Of a stretch of 64,000 nt of DNA, positions 1-9,804 are shown in pieces. Position 1 is the stretch's first letter. Every line of letters begins with the position of its first letter. Source of the DNA: Teratosphaeria epicoccoides (lineage: Eukaryota > Ascomycota > Dothideomycetes > Mycosphaerellales > Teratosphaeriaceae). The position numbers and the translations under genes are program-made. The stretch is from the NCBI GenBank assembly GCA_021401465.1, contig JADDMT010000087.1:61902-125901 (forward strand). Reading direction: 5' to 3'. Under the pieces are notes generated by a model. That model was not told the origin of the DNA. It was given only the letters and a program-made list of their open reading frames with translations, and made no database searches.

Positions 1-9
1 CCTCGTTCT

Positions 10-647
10 TCAAGGAACAGCATCCCATACATGTCCCCTAATCGTGCGTGTCATGCCTCCGAGCCGTTCCAGGTACCGCTCGTGCTCGCTCGACGGTGAG
101 GGAACGGTAATGTGCGGTCCGTCCGACCGCGTACCATCCTCGCATTGACTGTGCCATGCTCGGCCCAGCATGCAGAGCTTGGGGGTGTCCGGCCCGGTTT
201 TAGTTCGGTCGTGCATGTGATTGATGCGCAGCTCGACCCGATCAATCGGCCTAATGTTCCGCTCGTGCATCGCCTTGACCGCCTCGAGCGTGCTCGGTGC
301 GCACAGAGACTTAAGATTCCGAGGACGAAGACGCTCGAAGACCAACAATGCTCCCTCATTTCATCATGAAAGCCCTTGGCCTCTTCGTGGATCCTGCGAC
401 AAATGCGCAAAAGAGCCGTGGATAGCAGCGACGGGTTGAGAAGATCCTATGACTCGTGCCCTCGGTTATTGGTGAAGGCCACTTCCCAGATCTTATTTCT
501 CAGCTCCACAGCGAGGTCCAACAGATAGCACGGCGCCGGAGCCTGATCCCCGGCCGCGTCATTGGTCTCGGAGCGGCTCTCAGCAGTGGTCGCTTCGTTT
601 GTGGTCGCCTCCATCGTGTTCGCCTGCGTAGTAAGCACCTCCTTCAC
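10..647 (-). pseudogene. Broken 2EXR/F-box-like hypothetical protein gene
   Basis: From an ATG at 647 the frame reads a Ser/Thr/Ala-rich leader and then a stretch containing LAVELRNKIWEVA, which resembles the start of the fungal 2EXR (F-box-like) domain. A TAG at 447-449 interrupts it, yet the same frame continues at once into LLRICRRIHEEAKG, the usual second conserved block of the family. Around 345-360 the plausible coding frame changes, and a second open stretch (348 down to 10) continues toward the window edge. No canonical intron explains the stop: the only nearby AG acceptor would delete the conserved block. I therefore read it as a pseudogene with one nonsense codon and one frameshift. 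Function in this family is unknown. An unrecognised intron or a sequencing error remains possible. Confidence 0.5.
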
Positions 648-1187
648 GACGATGTGTATGTCAGGTTTGGCTGGAGCCGCGAAAATGGTGCGGTCCGAAT
701 TTTTGACCAGGCGCAGAATCGTTGTTGAGCATTAACCGCGATGCTCGGCGGGTGACCGAAAGCTTCGAATGATTGTGCGCAAAATATCGCAGCTGGGATG
801 CGGACGGGCCAAAACCGGACGGGAAGTAACAACTGCGGGCACCCTCCGAAACAGGAAGGAACGATTACGTCAACCACGTTGTTAGGGCAGGCTCTCGGGA
901 CCTGCGCTCTGTCCGGACTATTTACTCACAGAACGCATATATACCACCCATGAATACCACATCATCTACAAGCTTCTGTATGCATGGATTCGGTTCCCCT
1001 CTCGATAGCATTCTTCGTACCCAAGCTACCCTCAACCACCAATAAGCCACCAGAGCGCTGTCGTGTAGTCCTGCAAATGCCTTCCAAAGAACCGTCCGAC
1101 TACGCCATCGCTTGCATGGATTCCACTGTGGCATATGCAACGGCTCGAGACCAAGAAAAATCATAAACGTCAATGCCCGGGCCTTGG
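648..1187. other. Intergenic, no gene recognised
   Basis: This lies between the broken 2EXR-like gene and the 3' end of the GID1 homologue. Short open frames occur, but none carries a recognisable motif. It probably holds the upstream region of one gene and the 3' UTR of the other. Confidence 0.4.
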
Positions 1188-3485
1188 TCACGGCTCCAAA
1201 AAGTCCCTTCGCACATTCATAAACGCCGCCGCACCACCGTGCTTCGCAGCCGTCTCGTCGAGCAGGACTTCGGTCTGCGCACACAGCTTCTCCAGCGCGG
1301 CTGAAGAGGGTTTACCGGATGAGACTGGACCACCAACATCAGCAAGAAGTCGCACACGAGGATCGCTTTGATAGCACTCACCAAGTATGGCCCCATTAAT
1401 GCCCTCGCTGACCTCCACCCTGCCCCTGGCGTCCAGCAAGTCGGCCACAGGACTCTCCAGCGGATGTGGGTAAGCCAAGATGGCGAACAGGTCCTGCAAA
1501 GACTTTTTTACGCTCTGCCGTGGGTCGCTGCCAAACTCGTGCTTGAGCTCTTGTCCGTAGATTAGCGCGGCGTCCAACAGCTCATTCTTCTTCATCAAGG
1601 ATAGCTTTTGCTCAGGCAAAGACTGAAACGATGCGTCCATGTCCATGTCGTCATTACCCGCAATTGGATTCTCGAGTTGTTGGATCGTAGACGGAGGAGC
1701 GCCGGAAGCTTCACGATGCAGCTGCTCATCCACATCCATCTGAGTGCCCGTCTCCTGTTGCGGCTCTGCATTTTGATCATTCGCCTCGACTGGCGCGTGC
1801 CCATTACTCGCCAGGCTCTCCACGCTCCTCGCCAAGCTCGGAGAACCCGCCGAGGTCGCGTCAACCATCTCAGCATACCGCCTCATCATTTCGATGAACT
1901 TCCTGCATTTGAGCTGGAAACATATGTCACGGTTCCGCTCATGTTCCAGCACGCGCGGGAAGTACGTATGGCTGTATTTCAGTGCTCGGTCAATATCGCC
2001 GTCCAAAATGGACTTCCTGATCTTCTGCCGATTGATTGCATGGATATCGTCGTCTGTCTCTGGTGCTTGGAATGGTTGTGGTTCGGCTAATGTCGACTGC
2101 TGCTTCTCATGAACATCCCTCGCAAACGCTCTAGCTGTGTCGACATATCCTTCGTGGGCCAGATATTGATTGATCAGCTTATAGATCAACTGCGGCTCTG
2201 TGTCCGGCTGATGCAGGCTCGCTACCTCTGCTTTTCTTATCTCTTCCAGCACCGACCTTCGCTCTTGCTCCATCATGTCATCGATGTCGAACACGAATGG
2301 CTGCTTTCCAAAGTTGACCTTCAGGTGCTCGCTCGGCTTCTTGACACCCACACTTGGATACAGCAACCTCTCCCTCTCTGCTCTGCCTTCCCGCTCCGAC
2401 TTTGTGACGCCGGTGAATGCTGTTCCCAGGTATTGGCCATTTCGAGTGAAGAATGCGCTGCCCGTCCGGAAGTTAATACCGCAACCAACGACGTCCTGAC
2501 TACTGAAGCGCGGTCCGTACGCCTTTCCATTTGCCGTACAGGCAAACGCGAAGCCATCGTCGCCGTGATATGCCCAACTCTCGTTCTCCCAGCCAGGTAA
2601 CCTGGTCAACCCAGCCTTTTTAGACGAAAATCCAATACCAATCAGCCCATCCTTCCCTCGGCTCAATATAGTAACCTCAAAGTAGTATATTCCACACTCT
2701 TTCGGCATGGGATGATCTGCTCGTATGCTCGCCGCCTCATCAGAGCTCTTGGTCACACCGTTAAACCTCACTTCTGTTCCATCGCCCAAGATCTCCAACC
2801 CATTCATCTTGTCCTCCTCACTCCATCGCGTGGGCAGCGCATGTGACTTGTCCTCCTCTCCTGGCGGAGGTAATCGCTCGATCACATCTTGCACAGCTGC
2901 AGGTTGCACATAGGACGACCTGAAGGACGAAGTAGCACCTCCACCATACATTTTATGTAAGCTCGCGTGACTCGACTGAGCAGACAGTGAATGTATTGAC
3001 GATGTAGCGGGTCCTGCTGGCTCTGCTCGCATCCGTTCCCGGTATTCTGCTACTTGCTCTTCATGCGCCCTTCTTAACCTTTCCACATGCTTGGAGCGCC
3101 GCAGATACGACGGAACGAAGAACGGCGCTGGCTCTTGATATGGTTGTGGCGGATCTGGTATCGTCCAAGGACCGCCAGAACTCGTCCTTTTGCCGCTTCC
3201 GCTTCCGTAACCCGCCCCCGGCGAATCAATCTCCATACCACCTGCACCCCTTGACGCCTGCCGCGAGTGCGCCATCTCCCTTCGCTCGCTCCTCGTCTGC
3301 GTCTGCGTCTGCTGATTCTGTTGCTGCCTCTCTTGCTGCTGCTGGGCGTATTCTGCTCCTCGTCTGAAGCCCGAAGAAGACGCCGCAGCAGCTGCCGCAA
3401 CAGTTGCGTATGAAGGCCGTCTGGAGCTGGGCGTGGATGCTGAGTGATTATTATTGGAAGAAGGCCCGCCGTACGGATTGCTCAT
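1188..3485 (-). CDS. GID1: GID/CTLH E3 ligase subunit 1 (RanBPM/Vid30-like SPRY protein)
   Basis: An uninterrupted frame of 765 aa if the ATG at 3485 (MSNPYGG) is used; an ATG 7 codons upstream is also in frame. Domain order: a low-complexity Ser/Gln/Ala-rich N-terminus (~1-120), a SPRY domain (~230-385, with GIYYFEV and DGFAFACTANG), a LisH motif (~440-470, LINQYLAHEGY), a CTLH region (~490-550, LDGDIDRALKY) and a C-terminal CRA region (~650-760). This order is diagnostic of RanBP9/10 and yeast Vid30/Gid1, the scaffold and substrate-receptor-docking subunit of the GID/CTLH ubiquitin ligase. That ligase degrades gluconeogenic enzymes on return to glucose in yeast. The CRA region contains a long polar insert (Gln/Asn/Asp-rich), common in filamentous fungi. 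No intron is needed. Confidence 0.9.
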   Translation of the reverse strand: MSNPYGGPSSNNNHSASTPSSRRPSYATVAAAAAASSSGFRRGAEYAQQQQERQQQNQQTQTQTRSERREMAHSRQASRGAGGMEIDSPGAGYGSGSGKRTSSGGPWTIPDPPQPYQEPAPFFVPSYLRRSKHVERLRRAHEEQVAEYRERMRAEPAGPATSSIHSLSAQSSHASLHKMYGGGATSSFRSSYVQPAAVQDVIERLPPPGEEDKSHALPTRWSEEDKMNGLEILGDGTEVRFNGVTKSSDEAASIRADHPMPKECGIYYFEVTILSRGKDGLIGIGFSSKKAGLTRLPGWENESWAYHGDDGFAFACTANGKAYGPRFSSQDVVGCGINFRTGSAFFTRNGQYLGTAFTGVTKSEREGRAERERLLYPSVGVKKPSEHLKVNFGKQPFVFDIDDMMEQERRSVLEEIRKAEVASLHQPDTEPQLIYKLINQYLAHEGYVDTARAFARDVHEKQQSTLAEPQPFQAPETDDDIHAINRQKIRKSILDGDIDRALKYSHTYFPRVLEHERNRDICFQLKCRKFIEMMRRYAEMVDATSAGSPSLARSVESLASNGHAPVEANDQNAEPQQETGTQMDVDEQLHREASGAPPSTIQQLENPIAGNDDMDMDASFQSLPEQKLSLMKKNELLDAALIYGQELKHEFGSDPRQSVKKSLQDLFAILAYPHPLESPVADLLDARGRVEVSEGINGAILGECYQSDPRVRLLADVGGPVSSGKPSSAALEKLCAQTEVLLDETAAKHGGAAAFMNVRRDFLEP

Positions 3486-4299
3486 ACTCAGCAAGCACGC
3501 AAGCACGTAAGCGAGCCAGCGAGCTTGTCACGGCCGCCAAGCGCTCTCGTATGACTATCCTTTCTTCCGAACGTCTGTCGATTGATTGATTGATCAATGA
3601 AACAGTATGACGGCGTCGTATTGCCAATGCTGTTGTAGCAAGCAACTAAAGTGAGATGAGTGACGGCAGTTGAACAGCCAGCTTCAGCTTCGGGATGGAA
3701 AACACCACTAAAGCTCATTAGACTCTTCACTCCTGAGGTTATATCGCGGCACGATCATCATAGCAGCAGACAGCTTGGCTCGGGGTTGGGAAGAGTTTGA
3801 AAGAAGTAAGAGGCATGAGTGGGTGTTGTCAAGAAAGCGCATCCGAATGGTTCAAGTCGAGGTCAAGCTAGTACCACGCCCCGCAGCTAGCAGATCATAT
3901 GCTGAGAAAGGTGGAGCACATAGTGGAAGGGGAGTCTGCGCGACGATATGGAACAGAAATCGATTGTCATAAGAGAGATGCTGGAGAAATGGATGATAAG
4001 TTTCTGATACAGAAGCCATAAAGCTCATGTCTCGCCAAGCGACTCAAACACGGTGTGCTTGGTTCTTTCCCACTCTCCTACCACGGTGTATCCTAACTCC
4101 CAAATCACCTGCAACGCCTTGCTAAAATGCCAAAACATGAATACACGGATAGATGCTGCGTGGAGGCATGACCAATATCGTGCTCGTCAACAAGTGCCAC
4201 AAGAGGCTGTATAAAGTGGTAGCTCTGGTTCAGCATGAACTGGCCGAAAAGGTCCTTGGTGGTTGCTGATCGTGAATCGAGCACATGCTGATAGGCTGC
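3486..4299. other. Intergenic: GID1 upstream region and IES4 3' flank
   Basis: About 0.8 kb without a supported gene. It should contain the GID1 promoter near 3486-3900 and the IES4 3' UTR at its far end. A short ATTG repeat occurs near 3579-3596. Nothing else stands out. Confidence 0.4.
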
Positions 4300-5158
4300 T
4301 CAGGCGGCCAGAGGCGGCGCCGGCGAGCTCTCAATTTCTTGCATTGCGTCCATGGGCGCGGTAGCCTCCATGCCGCTATTACTCCGCTCGCTTTGCAGAG
4401 CACTGCTCTCATTCGGCTTGAGGTCGCTGGAGCCAGTTGTATCAGATTTCACGTCTCCGGAGAAGCCATTATCACGTGAGTTGCCTTTCCAGCCGCCCAG
4501 GCCCCAGAGAGTGCCGGTGAAAGACTTGAGCTGTAAAGGCTTCTTCTCCCACCTGCGACACGGCTTGCCAGTACGGTCGAGAGCGCGCAGATTGGCGTTG
4601 ATGTTGCCTGTGTTCGCTTTCGGCCCAAGGCGATGTGCTGCAACTGGGGTAGGACCGCCTGAAGGTCCTTTCTTGGCGTCTTGGGAGCGGTCAATGGTGC
4701 CGTCGGGTCTGAGGGTATGTTAGCATTGTAGTCTCGATGTATGCATCCATCCGGTCTTACAATCTTGGCTTCTTCTTGGGGCCCGGACGTCCTCTCTCCC
4801 TGATAGGCCCGTTGGGGTCTATCGAAGGCGGCGCTCTCTTTCTGCCAGCAGTAGATCCACCTGCTCTTTTCCTCTTGTCGCCAGCGTTGGGCGGCGCCAG
4901 CGAGTTGTTGTCGGCTGCGTCGCCATTGGTCGTTGGGTGGGGGGTCGCGGTAGACTCGGATGCCTTGTCGCTTTCGGGTAGTTGTACTGAGGGCGTCGCA
5001 TTGGAGTTTGATGGATTCGCTGTGGCCTTGCATGCGCTGTCCGATGGGAAGCGTGTGAGCAAGGCGTGCGAAAGTCGCAATATTATCATCCGACTCTTCT
5101 TAGGATTGCCGTTCTTCGCCGCGGACCTTGGTGTGCTGGTCGTGGTCGGCGTCGACAT
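4300..5158 (-). CDS. IES4: INO80 chromatin-remodelling complex subunit Ies4
   Basis: Two exons, 5158-4761 and 4708-4300, joined across a 52-nt intron (GTAAGA donor, CTCAG acceptor), giving 268 aa. The ATG at 5158 (MSTPTTTSTP) is preferred over one 31 codons upstream because the upstream extension is low-complexity. The protein has a short N-terminal segment (KKSRMIILRLS), a Ser/Ala/Asn-rich linker, a basic GRPGPKKKPRL patch ending exon 1, and after the splice LGPKANTGNINANLRALDR followed by LKSFTGTLWGLGGWKG. The last two blocks are the conserved core of fungal Ies4 (Pfam family known to me). Ies4 is a nuclear subunit of INO80, which slides and edits nucleosomes and acts in replication stress. 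The splice restores the conserved frame, which supports the intron. Confidence 0.8.
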
Positions 5159-5857
5159 GGTGGTGGTCGATGGTGTGGTGGTGTGGTGGATGGCGAGAGG
5201 GTGTCGAGAGCTGTGTCGGGGGCGCGTGAAGATCAAGCGCTGGTCATCCAATCTGGTGTCATCCGCAAGTTGTCCGAGCGAGTGGAGATCTTCAAATTAT
5301 TGTCACGGCCAGCAGTCTCCTCATGTCAGCGCCTCAGTCCTCCTCGCGTGTGGTATCGACGATTTAGAAAACACATATTAATGAGAGTGGTGCCCGAGGG
5401 GTGGGAAGGGGGAAAATAGAAGGGAAGAGATGTATTGTTTGCATTTGCCTTTGTACGTAAGCCCACTGGGCGCGCCATCGCGCATCGGAGCAGCCTCATC
5501 GCTTGCCGGCTCGCGATTCTGAAGCCCAGTGCTCCAGCTTCTCCCGTCAAAGTCTCGTTCGCAAAGAGTGTCTTGCGCACGGACGTCGCCCTTGATTGGA
5601 CCGAGGGACCCACATGTTTTTGTGCATGTGTGATGTGCCTTACCGTACACATCATTACGTTTCTCAACCGCGGCATACATACAACATGTACGCAACGTCA
5701 ATGTGGATAATGGCGAGAGAGCGTGTAGAGTACTGTAAAGACCGATCAATGCCAAGATCACTGCGCGTGAGGGATAGACTGACGACGCGCTTCATGCGTG
5801 GAGACTACATAGAGACCACTTTCAGCTGTCGGGCAGAAATACGCTGACCATTCCAGG
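5159..5857. other. Divergent intergenic region between IES4 and the chitinase
   Basis: About 700 bp between a leftward and a rightward gene, so both promoters should lie here. Short open frames exist but none has recognisable motifs or a credible splice structure. Confidence 0.4.
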
Positions 5858-7504
5858 ATGCTTCCACCAGCACATCTCGCAGCCTTTTCGTTGCGATTTG
5901 TCGCCGCAACATGTCAACACAATCGTCCAAGAAACATCCACCAGCACGAGCGTCGTGCAGCCAACCCGGCGGCTCAGGAAGCAGCCGCAACGACAATTTC
6001 GAGCGCGACCGGTTTCGCGCCAAAAACTTCGGTTTCCTTCTCAGCAAAGCGTCCAGTTGAGACCTCTTGCATACGGCGACTCCAGCAACAATTGCACGAG
6101 TTAGACAGAACCGCGCTCCACAGCCTTCTTGCTGATCTAAATCTGGCGGCCGCAGAGAGTAGCGGCACCTGCACATCCTGCGGGTGGTCCTGTCAGACTA
6201 TCGGACCAGGAAGTTGTGTTGCGTCTTTGGGATTTTCCTGCCCTGCCATCTCGGGGCCTGTGAATGTCGCCACACCGTCTCAGTGGAACAATAACGTGGT
6301 CACCCATACGGCGCCCTACGCCTCGGGCGGTCTTACAGATGTGAACGCTGCCACAGCCACCACCGTGTACCAAGAACAACCTATCTCGGACTACACATTC
6401 AATGCGACCATAATGACAAATCTAGCGGTAAAGTTCTGCTGCGCACAAAGAACGCTGAGCCGTTGACTGCCATATTGCTGTCTTAATCTAAAGGTTTATT
6501 ATGGTGCAACCCCAGCGACCCAGCAAAATGGCATCATTGCCTTGTGCGAGAATCCGAATGTGGACATCGTAGTTCTTGCCTTTTTGACCACTTTCAATGT
6601 ATCCGGCTATCCAGCGATCAACTTTGGTGCTCGTGCTGGGCAGCAAACAGCGCTCAGGCGGCGGCAGCCGGATACAATCTTCAAGATTGCTTAAACGTTG
6701 CATGGGAAGTTCAGGGATGTCAAGCCATGGGTAAGAAAGTGTTCCTGAGCTTGGGAGGGTCGACTAGCACCAGCGTCTTCGCATCCGATGCAGAGGCGCA
6801 GACATTTGCGAAGACACTCTGGAGCCTATTTGGCGGCAATCCCAGCTCCAAATTCCACCACGCTCCCGCTTCGCCCGTTCGGCCATCAGATTGTGTTGGA
6901 TGGGTTCGACATTGACCCCGAGAACAAGAATCAGACTGGGTGGACAGCTTTCACGTACGCCATGCGAGCACTGTCTGCCACAGATACCAGTAAGACCTAC
7001 TACTTGTCTGCTGCCCCTCGATGTATTATTCCGGATGCTTCTATTCCACTCGCAGCGATGTTGAATTGCGACTTTTTCTGGATCCGGTTTTACAACAATC
7101 CCTCATGCAATATCGGTACCAGCGATTTCATGAGCTCGGTCACCGCATGGGAAGCTCAGCTGTGGAACGATAGCAATCCTGGAATACCCAAGATGTTGGT
7201 GGCTGGACTAGCAGAAATCACTGGAACTGGCTACATCAATGGATATGACTTCCTGCACAATGTCTCCGCTGCCTGGCACGTCGACAAAACTCAAACTGGC
7301 GGAGTCACGTTGTGGGATGGCAGTGAAGCACTTGCGAACGTTGATCAATGGGGTTACAATTATCTGGATTGGGGCAAGGCGGCTGCTCGAAACAATATAA
7401 GCCAAGTCTCCAATTACACCGGCTATTTTTATCGCAAAGGGTCGATCAGGAGAAGGGGCCTTCTGCGACGCATCATAAATGCATTTTCTGAAGCGATGCG
7501 GTAA
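5858..7504 (+). pseudogene. GH18 class III chitinase with two opposite frameshifts
   Basis: Exon 1 (5858-6427) encodes a poorly conserved Thr/Ala/Cys-rich N-terminus; its start codon is uncertain and no strong signal peptide is visible. A 66-nt intron (6428-6493, GTAAAG to AAG) leads into the catalytic domain at VYYGATP. The domain then needs two frame changes. One is near 6645-6655, after NFGARAGQQT, equivalent to one missing base. The other is at the CCC run 6841-6843, equivalent to one extra base. After the second, the frame is the same as before the first. The middle piece still reads good chitinase sequence (KKVFLSLGG). The restored part contains the catalytic DGFDIDPE motif (DxxDxDxE complete) and runs to a stop at 7504. 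GH18 class III enzymes cleave chitin in wall remodelling or mycoparasitism. Either this copy is dead or the consensus has two indel errors. Confidence 0.65.
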
Positions 7505-7948
7505 AGAAATGAGAACGACAGGCGCGCATTCTTCGGGGCACCGCCCGAGAAGCAGCACTGCGCAAACATGGATGCGGCACCACAAAGAGGCCTTTCCGGC
7601 ATCGCATATTTCGAAGGCAGTTAATTCTGCTAGAAACTGAATGACTTGATGTTACACTTAGCGGGCGACTATCGCTCGTGAATATTTAATGTACCCAAAG
7701 TGCCGCTACCCGCCGACCCTGGATTCGGTGGGCGCGGAATCGGCGTTGAGTATACACACATGCAGTGACCTCATCTTCGCCTCTATTCACTGGACTCGCG
7801 TGCCTGGCATGCATTTTCAATATCTGCCGGCAAGTCAACGGACCATACATTACATATAGTTATAGTAGCCCTTGAATATCTGACAGGCAAGTTGCCTTCT
7901 CCGCTCTCGTACTGTGTCGCGCATGGCTGCAAGACCCAGCTCATCACC
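7505..7948. other. Intergenic, MFS transporter upstream region
   Basis: About 440 bp between the chitinase stop and the transporter ATG, in the same orientation. No gene or repeat is seen. Confidence 0.35.
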
Positions 7949-9556
7949 ATGTTCGCCTGGCTCACCGGCTCACCCACAAAAGCACCTGTGCTGCTGAAAG
8001 CCCGCAGTTCAAAGACCTTCATCATCGCCACTATCGCCATCGCAATCTTCACCGACATCTTCGTCTACGGCATAGTCGTTCCCGTCCTGCCTTTCGCTCT
8101 GACCACTCGCTCGGGAGTCGATCCTAAATCAGTGCAAACATGGGTCTCAGTCTTCCTGGCCGTTTATGGAGCCGCACTTCTCGCGGCCTCGCCTTTCTTC
8201 GGTTGGCTGGCCGATAGGACCGAGTCACGCCGGACACCGCTGATTGGAGGTCTGCTCGCGTTGGCCGGGAGCACGGTCATGCTATGCGTCGGCGACAGCG
8301 TTGGGGTCCTGGCGGGCGGACGAGTTTTGCAGGGCATCAGCGCGGCGGTCGTATGGGTGGTAGGCCTGGCCTTGCTAGTCGACACAGTAGGCTCAGATGA
8401 GATTGGGCAGGCTATGGGCTACATTGGCTTGAGCATGAGTCTGGCGATCTTGCTAGCGCCACTGTTGGGTGGCATTGCCTTTGACAAAGCAGGCTACTAC
8501 TCAGTGTTTGCGATGGCTTTTGGGCTCATCGGGCTGGACATTGTGTTGAGGCTTGCCATGGTAGAGAAGAAAATCGCTGTCCGATGGCTGCCCGAGCCTG
8601 ATGAACAGAAGATTGTGAGGGCCCATGCAGACGATGCCGATTTAGGGAGAGCATCTGCTGAGGACGTCACCAGGACAGCTCCCAGTCCTGAAGCAAAAGC
8701 AGTAGTATTAGATCGCAACTCGCCGGCAGCAGAAAAGCAGGCCCCGCCAACAACTGCTGCGACGTCATTCGAGACTACACAGGCAACAGCAAGACAGACA
8801 CGATTCCCACCAGTAATCTATCTTCTGTCTTCCCGAAGACTTTTGAATGCGTTATGGGCCTGTCTGGTACAAGCCTCCTTGCTCACCGCATTTGATTCGA
8901 TCCTGCCGCTGTTCGTAAAGGATACATTCCAATGGACCTCTCTGGGAGCTGGTCTTATTTTCTTGCCGATTGTGACGGCCAGTTTCGTAGGCCCGCTCAT
9001 CGGCAACTACAGTGACAAGCTCGGACCTCGCTGGTTCGCAACCGCCGGATTCGTGATATCTACGCCTTTCCTCATCCTCTTGCGATTGGTCGATGAGAAT
9101 ACTGTTTCGCAGAAGGTCATGCTTTGCGCATTCCTCCTGCTGATCGGCGTCGGTCTGACGTTGGTAATCACTCCCATGATGGCGGAGGTCACATATGCAG
9201 TCGATGCGAAGGCGCAACGTCGGCCTCCTGGGTTCTTTGGGCGAAACGGAGCCTATGCACAAGCGTACAGTCTGTTCAATATGGCATGGGCCGGAGGCTG
9301 CTTAGTTGGACCGTTGCTTGGCTTGATCAAAGAACGAGCTGGTTGGAAGGTGACTGTCCTGATTCTTGGCATCCTCAGTATTGTTACGGCTATACCTACC
9401 GTGATCTGGACTGGGGGCAGCATTTGGAAGCAGAGAGCAACCAGGCAGAATCGGTGCATGTCTCGGTCAAGCGAGAGCAAGGACAAAGAATGCGTTCGGA
9501 GCATCCGATGTCTCTCAAACGTGGACGGTGGAATATGCACGACCAAATGCGGATGA
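7949..9556 (+). CDS. Major facilitator superfamily transporter (drug:H+ antiporter/VAT-like)
   Basis: One open frame of 535 aa from the ATG at 7949 (MFAWLTGSP); an in-frame ATG lies 19 codons upstream. The sequence shows two groups of about six hydrophobic segments separated by a polar loop (~220-290). The first half carries the MFS signature between helices 2 and 3 (FFGWLADRTESRRTP) and GRVLQGISAAVVW in helix 4, typical of the 12-TM DHA1 and vesicular-amine-transporter-like families. It should sit in the plasma or vacuolar membrane and export a small molecule; the substrate cannot be read from sequence. The C-terminal ~30 residues look unlike a transporter tail, and another frame (9528 onward) has a more plausible charged tail, so a missed small intron or frameshift near 9450-9530 is possible. 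It converges on the UstYa-family gene. Confidence 0.85.
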   Translation: MFAWLTGSPTKAPVLLKARSSKTFIIATIAIAIFTDIFVYGIVVPVLPFALTTRSGVDPKSVQTWVSVFLAVYGAALLAASPFFGWLADRTESRRTPLIGGLLALAGSTVMLCVGDSVGVLAGGRVLQGISAAVVWVVGLALLVDTVGSDEIGQAMGYIGLSMSLAILLAPLLGGIAFDKAGYYSVFAMAFGLIGLDIVLRLAMVEKKIAVRWLPEPDEQKIVRAHADDADLGRASAEDVTRTAPSPEAKAVVLDRNSPAAEKQAPPTTAATSFETTQATARQTRFPPVIYLLSSRRLLNALWACLVQASLLTAFDSILPLFVKDTFQWTSLGAGLIFLPIVTASFVGPLIGNYSDKLGPRWFATAGFVISTPFLILLRLVDENTVSQKVMLCAFLLLIGVGLTLVITPMMAEVTYAVDAKAQRRPPGFFGRNGAYAQAYSLFNMAWAGGCLVGPLLGLIKERAGWKVTVLILGILSIVTAIPTVIWTGGSIWKQRATRQNRCMSRSSESKDKECVRSIRCLSNVDGGICTTKCG

Positions 9557-9804
9557 GCTGGAGAAAATGGAAGAAAGTGTGGAGATGACTGGGATGAAAC
9601 ATCCGAAACGCCGACGCTCCACTTTCAACATTGCCCCTTCCTTTTCCATCGAACCTGCATTGACTCACTTCGACTTTCCCATTACAACAGCCACCCCCCG
9701 CAAACCGCTAATCATCTCCCCATTGCCCGAGCGCTCCGGAGCAGCAACAACCTCATGCTCTCCACATCACAAACAACAGCATGCAACCATCCCGAACCCC
9801 CCCA

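Noticed and set aside
644..877. Minus-strand 77-codon frame upstream of the first 2EXR-like gene
   Set aside because: Cys/Phe/Pro-rich with no motif or signal; overlaps the plausible start of the 2EXR-like frame.
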